Source: Romanomermis culicivorax (taxonomy: Eukaryota; Nematoda; Enoplea; Mermithida; Mermithidae). From it: DNA of 64,000 nucleotides. The notes beneath the pieces were generated by a model that saw only the letters and a program-made list of their open reading frames with translations, was not told the origin of the DNA and ran no database searches. The number at the start of each line of letters is the position of its first letter. The stretch's first letter is position 1. The stretch lies in the NCBI GenBank assembly GCA_963922205.1, contig CAWUHX010000073.1:558001-622000 (forward strand). The letters run 5' to 3'. The position numbers were made by a program, and so were the translations under genes. Positions 1 through 11,930 of this stretch are shown piece by piece.

Positions 1-131
1 TACAGTACCTGTGGCACACCTCCAATATTCCCCCAATAATGCAACATTTCCAACCTACACTAAGCTCTAATACACCTCTAGTTTTCTTCCAGTGGATTAT
101 TAGTGATGCATTAATTTTGTTGGGTACTGTA
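1..131. mobile_element. Terminal fragment of a Tc1/mariner-type element
   Basis: The last ~130 bp of an element whose body lies mostly outside the window. It ends in GGTACTG followed by a TA dinucleotide at 130-131, and the stretch before it matches, in reverse orientation, the left end of the Tc1-like element at 36308-36440, including the inner region rich in CTCTAATA. The TA flank and CAGT-type tip are typical of Tc1/mariner insertion. Confidence 0.6.
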
Positions 132-1119
132 GGCTAAAACATGCCCTCATGAAGGATTCGATTATGAATATACTTAATGCAGTTCTCAAAGAGAGCAGTA
201 AATTCAAATTGATAGTTGAGACAATAGACTTAGTAGTATTCTTGTGACCCTGTTGGGAGAAAATAGTAAGCTTCCTCATGTACCTGTCTGCATTTTATTA
301 ATTTCAAAAACTTTTTCCTTTATTTTTCTCCTTTTTTTGAGACATTCATAATGCCTCTCTATACCTAAAAGAAATCAAATTTCTGGAATGTGGCCTTGTA
401 TCCTGCAAATCAATAATCACGATGACCTGTGTTTTGCTGGAACTTTAATAGTTGCTAAACCTTACATCTCTAAACCCTGTTTGGATCCCAAACATAAATG
501 ACAAAATATTTGAAAGTCTGATTAGAGAAATGTATTGGAAACCAAGTGAGATAAGTAAGATCAGTCCACTATAAATAAACCTGGAGATTTTCCTGGGAAA
601 AGCTGCAGGCTGTTCTACTACCAAATTATCAAATCAAAATTTTTATCAAGAAATAGCTTGAATAATTTAATATTAAAAGGTTGGCTTGCTTCAGTTTTTG
701 TGAGCAAGTGTACATTAAAATTTTTATGGGTACAGAGTGAATCATATTTTCAATATTCACTACCATGATCATTACTACATCAAACAACTTTTTTCGTGCT
801 GCTTGTATTGTCCACATTGTGATCTAGCTCAGGATAAGAAGTTGGAAGGCAGATGCAGAAACTTTTGCCCCCTGTGTCACACATTAATATCGACACATAT
901 TTGTTTTTATTCCTTAAAAGCAATCCAAGCATCAGAAAACAAGTACATCCGTATGTGACCCCATCTAGATATGTAAATAATTTAATACATTGGTCTGGTG
1001 AACTCACTCAGAGAACCATCTGTGCATTTATGTTGCATGCAAAATCTGAGAAAAGAGTGTACCAAAAACCCTATTAAGTAACCTGTTCTTCCTTCTTGTC
1101 TTGATTTAAATATTCTTAG
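132..1119. other. No recognisable gene
   Basis: AT-rich sequence with short scattered open frames only. I see no domain, RNA gene or repeat here that I can support. Confidence 0.4.
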
Positions 1120-1277
1120 GACAATTGTGTTCTGTGCAACCTCTTAGTGATGAACAAGATAGAGATATAATCGCAAGAAATATGGATGCTGGTGATGACA
1201 CTGGTGTAGTTGATGATGACTTTCCAATCAATAAAGAATTTGTTTTCAATGATTCAGAATTAAGCAATATTTTTTGA
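1120..1277 (+). CDS. Possible isolated terminal exon, acidic C-terminus
   Basis: An open stretch of about 52 codons runs from a TTCTTAG acceptor-like site at 1114-1119 to a TGA at 1275-1277. Its translation is acidic, with DDTGVVDDDF in the middle, and has codon use more regular than its surroundings. I do not recognise the product and find no upstream exon. It could be the 3' end of a decayed transposase or a chance open frame. Confidence 0.22.
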
Positions 1278-1860
1278 GCATGAGTTCAGTTTATGCATCA
1301 TTTATACTGTACCCAATCAGTTTTGTAGTGGGAGTGTGATTGTCCTCAACTCAGTGGCCAGCATGGGGGTGTACTCATGAACGATCATCTCTCATTCGTT
1401 TTTGTATGCATATTTTCAGGAAAAACATGAAAAACTTTACTGCTATAGTGCATAATACTTGCTATTTTCATGGGCCATTTATAATGCAATTTTATAGCGA
1501 AATGGTCATCATGAAGTACACACTGTTAATAAAGGTAAAACTGTTATTTACCCTTGAACTGTCAGGCAAAAATGCACAAAAATATACGTGTTTTTTGGAA
1601 AACAATAACTTGGCAGGCAATGCATGAAATTCAGCTTTTTTTTCTTCTATGACTTCCACGTTTTTGCCCTTGTTACAATTATGTGGGAGTTGCTTGAAAT
1701 ACTGCAGAATAGAGTCAAATAATTCATATCCTAAGTTAGTGGAAGAAAGAAAAAATTTTCTATGCCCAGATCAGGGCTGCCTGAGCTTTTATCAATTAGG
1801 CATTTGCTAGAGTGATTCAAGGTTGATGCATAGTTATCTCAAAAGCTGATTCTCTTTCCT
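1278..1860. other. No recognisable gene
   Basis: AT-rich sequence. No motif, RNA gene or repeat that I can support. Confidence 0.4.
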
Positions 1861-1864
1861 ATGT

Positions 1865-1945
1865 GATGCAACTAACTGTGAAAAGATTAGTGGGTTATTC
1901 ATAAAGATGCAACTAACTGTGAAAAGATTGGTGGGTTATTTATTC
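1865..1945. repeat. Tandem duplication, two 41-bp units
   Basis: The unit beginning GATGCAACTAACTGTG occurs at 1865 and again at 1906 with one or two mismatches, a recent local duplication. Confidence 0.85.
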
Positions 1946-1950
1946 ATTCA

Positions 1951-2163
1951 TTATTCCCAGCTGTCCACGAGGCCATGGAGAAGCTCAGATGATCTTTTGC
2001 TGTGCTTACGCAGTGCCTTGATCCTGGGGTCGATCACAGCCTGGACCTCCTGGTCCACCTCCTGCTTGCCAGCATGCCCACAGTTGCCCGCTTTCCACAT
2101 CTGCTGGCTCCTTTTAGCCCTTTCCAATTCACGCCTGGAACATATACTTATTGACAAGCCCAA
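1951..2163 (-). CDS. Unrecognised 70-codon fragment, GC-richer than flanks
   Basis: A minus-strand open frame in a locally GC-rich island. The translation is highly charged (many K, R and E) and predicted helical, with a Cys-His pair near residue 28. No family is recognised. It may be a remnant of a gag-like protein or a host exon. No splice sites or start context stand out. Confidence 0.2.
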   Translation of the reverse strand: MGLSISICSRRELERAKRSQQMWKAGNCGHAGKQEVDQEVQAVIDPRIKALRKHSKRSSELLHGLVDSWE

Positions 2164-3067
2164 TCTAACACTGTCATAACACTTTTGCTTACACTCCCGC
2201 TATTTATTGTTCTATTTATCCTAAGTTGTAGGACCAATTCATGGTTCCCATGGAAAAGATTTCCATGAAACACCTGTGGGACATTGTCCCCCTTGTTCCA
2301 TCAACCAGCCGCTTGGCCCCTACAACATTTCTCACATCAAACTATTAGGCAAAACTGGGTAAAACAAACCTGTCCTCCTTTTACCAGCATCGTTGCGCTG
2401 TTGTTGAGGATCCATAATAATAAAAATTATTATTAAAATTTAGAATTTTGGTTAGATCTAAACAAACAAGCACCCTGGTGTTAATTGTCTGATGTTTTCA
2501 GCATCCAGGCAAATAAGACTACTTATCTCAGCACTTTCTTGCTGTGGCTCCCACTCTCTAAACACTTGGGCCCCCCCCCCCATTCAGTGTCTACGCTAGA
2601 GTAGCTCTTTCTATGCTACTCTGCTCTGACTGCAAGTGGGAAACTACACACCAAGGTGTGCAACTTCTCACTTGTTGGAACCTAGCTCATACACAGTAAT
2701 TCCAGTACCCTCACAGAGTGGGTGCATTCAAAAATTAGCACTTCTGGAAGATGCAACTGAGAAAATTGAAAGTGTTTCTAATCCTGACATTATTATTACA
2801 AATTTGTGCCATAATAACCGAGAATTGGATGATCAACCAAATGTGAGCTTCCATTACCTTTAATTAGCTCTGAATGTATTGCAAATTTCAGAACATGGCT
2901 TGTGAAATTTTGGAAATCACTGGAAACTTTTTGTCATCCAAAATGCCATGTGTCACCCAAAATGTCATGCTGCTAGTGCCATGTTCAGTCAAATTATGTG
3001 AGCAGTGCAACAGAAACTCAAAGTTTTGAAAAGAGTTTGGTTGAAAGTAACTCCTCTCTTGAAAAAA
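2164..3067. other. Intergenic; C11 homopolymer
   Basis: No gene recognised. A run of 11 C residues lies at 2571-2581. Open frames here are short and show no domain. Confidence 0.4.
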
Positions 3068-4085
3068 AATAGAAAGGCTGACCCCAGCCTCTACGTCCCA
3101 TAAGCAGAGCAAGCAAAAAGCTCAGTATCATTGCTGATTTTCAATTGATTTACTCACTGTAAATTTTAAATTGAAGCTTCACGATTGGGCTATCATTATA
3201 GGCTTGGAAGGATCCCAACATAACTCAGCTGACAATATGATGAGAATATTATCAAACTTTCAGTCACTTAAGATTATCAAAGCGATGATAGATTTCCTTG
3301 GCATTAGTGGCATCAAAGCGCTCTACAAGCTATACCCAAATCATAGTAGTGATTCGTGCTTGGACAGTTCAGCTAAAGAATTTACTTATAAACATCAGAA
3401 ATTGAAGTGCAAAATATTCCTTGTTTTTTTGTTGCAAAACAGTTGCTGCATTTTCATTCAGATAAATAGGATCAATCATCATACTACATAACATAACAAA
3501 TTCGAAGAACTCAGTGGCCTGAAAAGCAAGAAGGCCTCAACAGTTCCACATTTATGGATTGATCATTTGTAGTCTGCCCTCTCACCAAACACAGGTGGAG
3601 GGAATGGAAAGGGACAGAATTTATCAGCCTGTAACTTCACTAAAAAATGTAATGAAAAGTGTATTATTGTGACTTTCATTGTATTGCGATTTTTCAACAA
3701 ACTGTAGACAGATAAAATCTCAATAGTCAAAAACGATAGTATTCCCAAATGACTACATTTATATCACAAAATCTTATTTAAAAACCTATTAGAAAATACT
3801 CCAATATGAAAGTAGTTGGCAAGTAACGACATTTTGTAACCAGACATATGACATTATGGAAAACCCACATAATTAGATTCTAAAGATGCAATTTAAGAAA
3901 ACAGATGATGACTCAAAAAGACCCCTATAAAAAGGGCATTCTTTGAAAATGTTCTCATATATTTTCCATGTTTCATAATTTATTGTAACTTATATAAATT
4001 GTTTGATTAGCTATTAAAATGGTTCCAAGTAAGTTGTTGTTTAATATTGCATCCCACTTTGGCTCATAAAAGCTATGCTATAGAG
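3068..4085 (+). repeat. Left arm of a 1-kb inverted repeat pair
   Basis: This segment matches the reverse complement of 29660-30802 along its whole length. Anchors are the GGCTGACCCCAGCCTCTACG block at 3075 and its reverse complement at about 30772, and the GGCTCATAAAA block at 4061 versus 29677. Many small indels and point differences show that it is old. No coding content is recognised in either arm, so the parent element is unknown. Confidence 0.75.
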
Positions 4086-4315
4086 GATTCCCATTCCCAT
4101 TCCCTGTGCATTGATGGAAAGATGTATCCATATCCAATTTCAACTCTGCCCAAATCATTAGCATTCTGCACAACAAAGCGCCCTTTACAGGTTCTACCTT
4201 GTATTTTTTGATTTCACAAAAGTATTCCAATAAAACTATTCACATTCATTTTCAGATTTCTTTAGTGGCTAATTTTATCAGTGTTTTATACATTATAACT
4301 TCTCATCTTATCTCA

Positions 4316-4695
4316 TCACATGTTTCCTAAATAGAAAAATAGTTCTAATAATTTTTCCTCATTTAGGGTGCAGTTAATGTGGATGCTTTCAATGGTGGCA
4401 TTCACAACATCCATCTCAGCATCCACACAGTTATCATTATTGGCAACAAAAGGGATCTGAAAGCAGCAAAAGTTATCATGATCGAACAAACAGTTAACAA
4501 GGCAAGCACATTTCATGATTCCACTGAAAACTGCCCACGTGTAAGGCCCAAATGAGGGAATTGAGTGGGTTTCACTCTAATTTCTACAATACTTTTACTT
4601 GTCCAATATAATCGGTCGAGGAAGCCGTTGGGGTGATAACAAGACACAATACTATGACAATATCCAGATTTAATTGAAAAAAACAAAGTTGCCAA
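4316..4695 (-). pseudogene. Minus-strand open fragments, possibly retroelement polyprotein debris
   Basis: Two adjacent minus-strand open frames (4513-4695 and 4316-4516) sit left of a segment that recurs beside a minus-strand gag at 60 kb. This placement suggests internal retroelement sequence. I cannot identify a protease, RT or capsid motif in them, so the call rests on position only. Confidence 0.2.
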
Positions 4696-5084
4696 GGGTT
4701 TTATGCTTAGCCTGGATGTCCTGAATTATGCCAATAGACAAATCTCACTTATACATGCAGAATTCAAAACACACAAAAAACTAACTGTTTCACTATGTTC
4801 CTGTGTTTTATACTGCTTCTTTGGACCACAACTTTATGCCATGAAAGGTGGTTTTTCTACCTAAGGGTTGCTTGGCTTAACCTGCTTCCCTTTACTGTAT
4901 GCTCTTATTACCATGCCTTCATGCTTTAATTTATGCTCAACTTCCAGGCCTACATGCTGTGGTTTACTGTATGCTTAGCCACGCTTATATGTTTCCAGTT
5001 TTTCATGTGTTTTACTGTTTTCCATGTGTTCTACTTGAGTCTTGCATCTGAGTCCAGGTTTTTGGATTTTCTTACATGGCAGGT

Positions 5085-5260
5085 GTTCTCAGGACTCTGG
5101 GGGATGCTGTATTTCTTTCTGTATCTTCATGTGACTCGAGTGTGTTATAGGACCAGGGGCGGATGTGTGAAATGATTATGCAAGGGATCCTAATTGGGTC
5201 CATAATGGATTTTGGGTACAGGGAACATTAAAAACAAAGTACTTAACAAAAGTAAAACAT
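5085..5260 (-). repeat. Dispersed repeat, LTR/leader-like (copy 1)
   Basis: It shares blocks with 60325-60490 in the same orientation: ATGACTCGAGTG, then an AAAACCAGG-like block, then AATGGATTTTGG. In both places retroelement-like minus-strand frames lie to the left, as expected for an LTR or 5' leader of a minus-strand element. The outer ends are not defined. Confidence 0.5.
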
Positions 5261-5629
5261 TCAGAACATTTTTGAATTTTTCAAACATTTATAGCTAGCA
5301 AAATCCTTAGGAGTTATTCAGCATAGATTTATCTGAGCAAAGCAAGGTGACTTGATCAAGAACTAATCATCATTTATGGCCAAATCATTCACGTAGTTTT
5401 CTATTTCTGCTATGGCATGCTTTTCTTGTGTTGTAACTGAATGAAGTTCAGCCTTTTCAACTATGTAAGGAAAAATTTGTGGGAATTTGAATAGACAAAT
5501 TTTGTCTCCATAGACAGCTTATATTACTTTTGACCAACCACCTTTGTTTTTTGGCTTGAAAATTTCTAAATAAATAGACACATATTTAGCATCTTCCACT
5601 TTAGATAAGGTCATCTTCTTATCCAAGCC
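5261..5629. other. No recognisable gene
   Basis: AT-rich with no supported feature. Confidence 0.35.
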
Positions 5630-5925
5630 ACCTAGTGTTCAATTTTAAAAAGTGTATTGAGGAATAAAGAGACAAAGAGAGAGAGAGAGAAAATAAAGTG
5701 CTTTTCCACAAAATCAAAGTGAAATAAAATGAATCAAATCCGAGGGTAACAGGCAGGCGATGAATATAGTGAAAACATCCCAGAAAAACACAATACCGAA
5801 ACTTAGATTGACAACTACTAATAAAAAATGATAAAGCAACCATATAGCTACTTGTTCATGAGTAACAGTTGGCTTTATAGCTTTCCTACTATGAAAGAAA
5901 AAGGTGGTACAACAAGGTCATGAAA
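5630..5925. repeat. Dispersed repeat, copy 1 (pair at 35412-35730)
   Basis: It begins near TGTATTGAGGAATAAAGAG, contains a GA dinucleotide run and continues through GGCTTTATAGCTTTC. The same order occurs at 35412-35730 with moderate divergence. In both locations it lies close to tRNA-derived units. No coding potential is seen. Confidence 0.75.
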
Positions 5926-6094
5926 AAAAAAAATTTCGTGGAGGATCAAAGACTAAAATAGAAAAGCCTTTGCATAAAACCAAATAAAATCAAAGGTTAA
6001 AAAAAGAAAGCTTTTTTCAAAAGAATCATTTTTTTTAATTTCTGAATTTTAGTCACATACTTGCTAGCTAAACAAGAAGTATGTAACATAAAAA

Positions 6095-6325
6095 CACTTG
6101 GTATTGGTGGACAGTTCAAAAAGCAGCAGGTACGCTGCTACTTGCCAAAGGTCAATAGTTCACGACCACCAAGCATTGGAGTTGTGTGCTTCAAAATGGT
6201 AGCCTAGGGGAGCACCTTAATCTGGGTTCACCTCGTGGTGTGGTGGTCTAGTGGTGAGGACATCAGCCCGGAAGGCTGGTAACCCAGGTTCGACTCCTGG
6301 CTGCACCCTATTTTTCAAAAACACT
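6095..6325 (+). repeat. tRNA-derived SINE-like unit (single copy)
   Basis: The unit has two structured parts. Positions 6100-6178 hold a stem-rich block: AGCAGC paired with GCTGCT, and TTGGTGG complementary to CCACCAA. Positions 6237-6307 hold a tRNA-like cloverleaf followed by TTTTT. The same unit is tandemly arrayed at 34.7-35.4 kb. Confidence 0.7.
6237..6307 (+). tRNA. tRNA-like cloverleaf (degenerate, SINE head)
   Basis: The 71 nt fold as acceptor GGTGTGG/CTGCACC (two wobble pairs), D-arm GTCT/GGAC with an A-box-like TGGTCTAGTGG, anticodon stem TCAGC/GCTGG and T-arm CCAGG-TTCGACT-CCTGG. A T-run at 6310-6314 could stop RNA polymerase III. The 7-nt loop CCGGAAG would give anticodon GGA but has C instead of U at position 33. 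Other copies differ in the loop, so this is more likely a SINE promoter head than a working tRNA gene. Confidence 0.5.
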
Positions 6326-6815
6326 TGGCATCCAAAATAATTAGTGACATGAGCAAAATGGAAACTTTTCTAGTAGAAGAATATTCAGAGGTTTAATCTT
6401 TAGTTTTTATTTGTCCAACAGTGGTCTAAAAGTTTTTGGAAAGAATTGTATTCATTTTTATCATCATTTGTATTTAAAATTTCTTTGGACTGTTCGTAAG
6501 ATTGAGTTAGTAAAACCAGATCCAATTCTTCTTGTTTTTGATATTAGCCCCTGACTAGCTGTTGGATCTCAGGGCATCTCATTAATAAGATTTGTCGCAA
6601 AAGAAACATCTATGTTCCCCAAATAGAAAATATTGGTCTCTTCAGTGACAGTTGGATAGTCCAGATTGTCATTCACTTGTCCCATAGTTGCTTTGATTGG
6701 ACATTCCTAAGAAAAGTTAAGGTTTTTATATTGCATGTTTTCTTCTGTTATCTCTAACTTCATGTATTAGGTTGGTTGTAGGGTGTCTGCAGAGGTGAGT
6801 TAGAGGGCAGGCAAC
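6326..6815. other. No recognisable gene
   Basis: AT-rich flank of the tRNA-derived unit. No supported feature. Confidence 0.35.
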
Positions 6816-7065
6816 TATACCTCACTGTATGGCATATAAGTATAGCAGCTACTTATCATGCACAGTATGGTGCTGCACAGCACCATATGGCATGTAAGTG
6901 AAGCAGCTACTCATCTTTCCTCATTTACTTACTCTCATTCACCACTGTATGGAGTGAGGTGAAGCAGCCATTCATCAGGTGACATTTATCACTGCACAGT
7001 GCAGTACCATTCATGCGCAAAGTATAGCAGCTCAATGGTGCCATGTGGCACTGTGCAGCAAAGTA
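6816..7065. repeat. Degenerate short tandem repeats
   Basis: Imperfect units containing AGCAGCTACTCAT, CACAGTATGGTGC and CACCATATGGCATGTAAGTG recur three or four times at roughly 65-80 bp spacing, with local GGTGCTGCACAGCACC dyad symmetry near 6870. Confidence 0.6.
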
Positions 7066-7127
7066 TACTGTGCCCCTAAATCTCTAAACTTCATGTCAAC
7101 TCCAAGTAAATCTAATAGTTGCAAAAA

Positions 7128-7460
7128 TCAATATTCTTTTATTGTTTCCTTATTCTGAATACTAAAGCCTGGCTTTCCTATGTGTGTAAAACTTTCCAGG
7201 CCAGCCAAAAATTGAAATACTGATTCAGTCAATTTTTGTTTCCTATCCTGTAAAATTTGTTGCCACAAATCAGAATCCCTGCTATCAGAAAATATATTGT
7301 TTAAATCAGCAGTAAAAGCTGCATAAGTGTGTGAGGAGTTGCTCCAATTGAATAAGCTTTCAATAAGCTTTTTTGCATTCCTCACAGCATTAATACATCT
7401 GCAAATCAGCATTTTTTGCATACTCTTTTTGAAGGAAAAGCCCAAAATTTTTTTGCTCAT
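7128..7460 (-). pseudogene. Gag-like fragment (retrotransposon capsid region)
   Basis: A 110-codon minus-strand open frame. From about residue 35 the translation has the pattern of a retrotransposon gag capsid: an SLFNWSNSSHTYAAF block, an NNIFSDSRDSDLWQQIL helix, then a QDRKQKLTESVFQFLAGL block like the 'r-Q-x-ES-v-x-f' helix of Ty3/Gypsy Gag. No zinc knuckle or pol follows in frame, so it is an isolated fragment. Attribution rests on helix pattern, not on an invariant motif. Confidence 0.42.
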
Positions 7461-8261
7461 GAGGAAAAATCATTTTTTTATTTTCTTTGCTTATAAGAAT
7501 GTTTTAAAATTTTCAGGATGTGTTTCTGAAAGTTTATTATTAACTTGCATCTTATTCCATCAAAAAGCAGAAAAATTTCAAGCTATGACCTGCTTATAAA
7601 TGAATATTTGAGTGAGTACCCAAGCAAGATAATGATTCAACAGCTTAACTTCAATTTCTTACATTTATTCAATGACAAAAACAAATAATAATTTTGAAGT
7701 AACCAGTAAAGCAAATGGTAAATTATCGTAAAAAGATAACAACAATATATAAAATGTTATAACTCATTCTGAACATTGACAATCTTTGTTGCTGCACAAG
7801 TCATCTAAATAATATAAAATATTTCAAAATTTTATAAAAACGTTTTTAGGATTGACTTAATTCGCTTTCAGCCTTGTGTTGTTTGTGTTTTGGCTGGTTT
7901 TTTAATCCAATTTCATAGACATTATGGGCCCCTTTGGTATACCCTTGCAGCATGAGTTTGAAATCAAATTTTAAGCATCTATCAGCTGATGAACAAAGAA
8001 GCAAGAGCATATCTGTCACTAGTACACCAAGTTGATTTTGAAATTGTGTTGGGGATATACTAACTGTAGCAGTAATCCCACATCTATGCAGAACTGGTAA
8101 ATGGACAAAGTCACAATTCGACCAAGAAAAAGGATGTTTATTATTCTGCAATTCCTGTGTGTTGTAGGCGAGTGGCCTCAGGCATTTTTATAATTCTTCT
8201 TTTAGATTTAGTAAATTGGAAGGCCAACAGCCAAGCACACATTTACATAATATTCTTAGAT

Positions 8262-8303
8262 TATTATTATTACTATTATTATTTTATTATTATTCACTTG
8301 CAC
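8262..8303. repeat. ATT-type microsatellite
   Basis: Interrupted ATT/TTA trinucleotide repeat. Confidence 0.85.
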
Positions 8304-10689
8304 ACTAAACGGAGGCGGGAGCCTGTTTACAAGGGATCCATTACCAAGGAGAGTCCCCGGCCTGTCCAGACATCAAGATAGTGAGTTCTATATATTTGTG
8401 TAAACCTTCAAGAAGCATCTGGGGAGACCCTGATTGCTTTTCGATTGCAAGAGTTAGAGTTTTGAGTTACTAATTAGTGACTGAAGCTTGTGTTCATTTC
8501 TGCTTAAGGACTGTTGGATTGTGTCTAGTTGATTGCTAAAAGAAAGCTCCTCTGAGTGATCTACAGTAGTCAGTTGGATACAATCCCTTTGTGTCTTGAG
8601 TTATAGTGCTTCTGACCAAAGCAGACAAGTAAACATAATAATTGTATTCAAATTCTATTCATAACTGAAGATTCATGCTTGACTGAAGCATTTTGAGCAA
8701 TGAAACACGACACTGAAATAGATAACAACCAGTTAAACAAGTTTGTGAGGTGAGATTTATACAATAAAAACTACAAATTGCTGCAAGTTTCTAAAGGTTG
8801 AGAGAAAAGTATTTTCATTAATGCAGTGACGCGGTGCTACTAGAGTATTTGTGCATAAGTTTTTGAGCAGCTACACAGCTGACTATCTGACAAAAACTCA
8901 TTAACATGACTACCAAAAATATTCCCTAAGGTGATCCTCAAGCACAAAAATCTTCCATTATTTCAGAAAAATCCCCAAAATAGTTGAGTGAGGAAAAAAC
9001 TGTGCTTCAAATTCCCCAAAGGCTCGCCTAACCCACCAGAGAAAAAAACGGAGGCCTGAGAGCAAAAAGAGAGCTGAACCTCAACACTGATCATAACTAC
9101 TCATTTCAATTGACTACTCACTCGGCATTCACCATTGAGTTTAATGGATTCATTGTACACATCAGCAGAGTAAGTAGGTCCATAAACATCATTTGTGTGT
9201 GGAAAGCAGAGACAAAACATTTCTTGTTCAATTCTCCTTCAATTTTTCATGATCAGTTGGCATAAATGCCATCATCTTTATGCCCGATTAAAAAGCACAT
9301 TCACCAACTATTAGATGCAAAAATTGTAGAAAAAAGCTCCCAAAGTATGCTGAAATGTCCATGTACTTTTTTACATTAAGCTCAATCACAATGGACCTCT
9401 TTATTCGCAGTAATAATCAAATTTAAAAATGTCAGAGATAAAAAGATTCATTGTAAAATCATACCTTTAATTTTGTGTTTTTGTTGAAAACATCATGTAA
9501 CATTATTTATAAATATGCCACAAATGAAAAAAACTGACTTTATTCACCAGAGTTTCAAAACATTGTTTGGTAATAAAAAAGTTGTTCAAACTGGACAAAG
9601 GCCTTCCAAGGAATTTTACAATGTTGATTTGAAAAATTTTTGCCACAAAACTAATGATGTCAGTAAAATCACAGTCTTCAAGGATTTTTTCAAAATTGAT
9701 GATTTGCCTCCCTGTATCTTTTTCATGTATTTCTGTTACTTTCTTGGGACACTTAATTTACTGTACTTTTTCACATGCTTCATTTACATATTACTGTATG
9801 ACAATTGCTACCTATTGTATCATCTGTAATTGGAGCATGACTTTTCATCAATGTGTTTCTATTCTAATATTATTGTATGTGATGTGACACCCTTTCTGCT
9901 GTAACATCTCCACTTGGGGCCAGTCTTTTCTTCCATCATTTGTTTTATATTCTAATGCAATAAGGATGAGGATGCACAAAAGTGACAGATTTCCCACCAA
10001 GGTTTATGGAAAAAGTCAACTTAATGTGAAAATATAATGGAATTTATGTTGAACATTAAAGAAAACTGAACCCTCAATAGAGTTTTAATTTTTTCTCTTC
10101 AGCAACTCAATCATTAACTTGTGGTATTAGGCAAACATATTTTTTCTATTACTGCCATCCAATTATTACCATGACTTCTGATAACTTGATTCCTGAAAAC
10201 CAACAAAATTTTTCATGAAACTTATTGATTGACACTATCCAGAAAACATGCCATCTAGAAAGCAGTTCTGGCTTCTGATTTGCCCTTTTTTCATTCTTGT
10301 AACCTTTTCGCCTACTTCCCTTTGCTACAGAAAAACCATGTGAGAAAAGGAAAACTAAACTGATGGGGGAATAAAAAGGAAATAAGAAGCAAATACAACT
10401 CTTATCCACATTGACAATTCCTGAAATTGAATGTACAGTAACCTCCTCAGTACAAATGCCTCACAAATAAAGTAACTACTGCAACCAGCAGATCAACATA
10501 ATACATCGGATGATCAATTACCATATTACTGTTACCCTGTCTTATGGTGACTCTCAAAACATGTAATGCCATTCCACCATGATATCCTACATCATCGTCT
10601 AGACTCAATTAGATGACCCATTTCAGTCCCAGTAATTACCCCTCATTATACATACACAGCAAGAAAAATCTACTGGAGGTCAGCTGGTA

Positions 10690-10800
10690 GAGGGGTTTTC
10701 ATTAGTAATCATACTGTCAGCATCTGTAATCATACAGAGGGGTTTTCATTAGTAATCATACTGTCAGCATCTGTAATCATACTGTCAGCATCTAAAGTAA
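10690..10800. repeat. Tandem duplication around AGAGGGGTTTTCATTAG
   Basis: The block AGAGGGGTTTTCATTAGTAA with the following CTGTCAGCATCTGTAATC occurs twice about 46 bp apart. The CATACTGTCAGCATCT part occurs three times. Confidence 0.8.
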
Positions 10801-11930
10801 ATAGCATTTTCAACTTCAATATGCTTTTTTCACAAGAAAACCTTTTTTGTGTTTTTCTGAAGCATATGTGTGGTCAATGTATGAATGGCATACAGAATAT
10901 GCATTGCATCTCATAGGAAGAATTGAAATACCTTCGATTTTACTTTATGCTGTTATGCTCAATTAGATTTTTGCTAGAAAAAACATCTTTTGTCTATGTT
11001 TTCCCTCTTCCTCCTTTCTAGTGAGGGTTGTTCATACTGAGCTAAGACTCTTTCTTATGTTATGGCATGCTGAAGATACATGGGATATCTCAGAAACAAT
11101 TGCCCGAATTGCTTCAAGCATAATGAAGAATCAATTTGTAGTCTGTTTTCCCAGTTCTCTCAAAATATTTATATTGAAAAAATGCTTTTTCTGCTCTGCC
11201 ACCCCTACTTTCCTAAATCTCCTCTTCAGGTATTGGTCCAGTTTTTTGAGTGCTAGCGAGTTTCAATTGGCTTCATTGTTTGTCATTCCAATTCATTTCA
11301 TAATGTGCTACAACTGAATCTATATTCAGTGCTGCAGGGTAGTCATTAGAGAAGTAAATGCCAACAATGCAAAGAAAGATCACCAAGAATTCATTGAGTT
11401 TCATTTCAATTGTATGCCTCATGAAAAAGCATCAGCCAACAACTTTTATGTGTTAATTTTAGAGGGTATGACACAAAACCACAAAGTGTTCATCTCCCTC
11501 TGTGCCAAATTGACTGAGTTTACCAAGTCAGTTAGACATTTTCTGATGGGAATGATTTGGTTACATCAACTCCAGATTTGATGTTCAACTATCCAAATGT
11601 GCAGTCCTCCAAAAAATCATTCAGGAAGGACAAAGATCACTTTTCGATGTTATACCAAATGAATCAAACTACCCAGAACCTATTTCGCTCTTGAAAGTGG
11701 ATAATGAAACAGCAAGATCGAAATTGGATACTAAAATCAGATATGCTTGTCTCGATTTCAAATTAATCACATTTTGTAAAATCAATTAAAATAATTTTGG
11801 TTTTTTGAAAGAAAACCATAGAAATGATATTATTGGTGGAGTGAATAATAACTTATTAAATCAGACATTTCTTTATTTGATTTATGAATTACAGACATTA
11901 TATAACCATTTGTCCAGCAGCAAAAATTTG

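Larger units (their letters stand above)
7466..11930. other. Long gene-poor stretch
   Basis: About 4.5 kb of AT-rich sequence without a recognised gene. It holds an ATT-rich microsatellite (8262-8303) and a local tandem duplication (10690-10800). Open frames such as 7846-8151 (minus), 9515-9829 (plus, hydrophobic C-terminal half) and 11021-11317 (plus) have no recognisable motif and no supporting splice or start signals. Confidence 0.4.

Noticed and set aside
6237..6307. Functional serine tRNA gene
   Set aside because: U33 is missing, the anticodon loop varies among copies, and all copies lie inside dispersed or tandem repeats.
9515..9829. Membrane protein ORF
   Set aside because: The hydrophobic half follows from T-rich sequence. 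No conserved residues and no neighbours support it.
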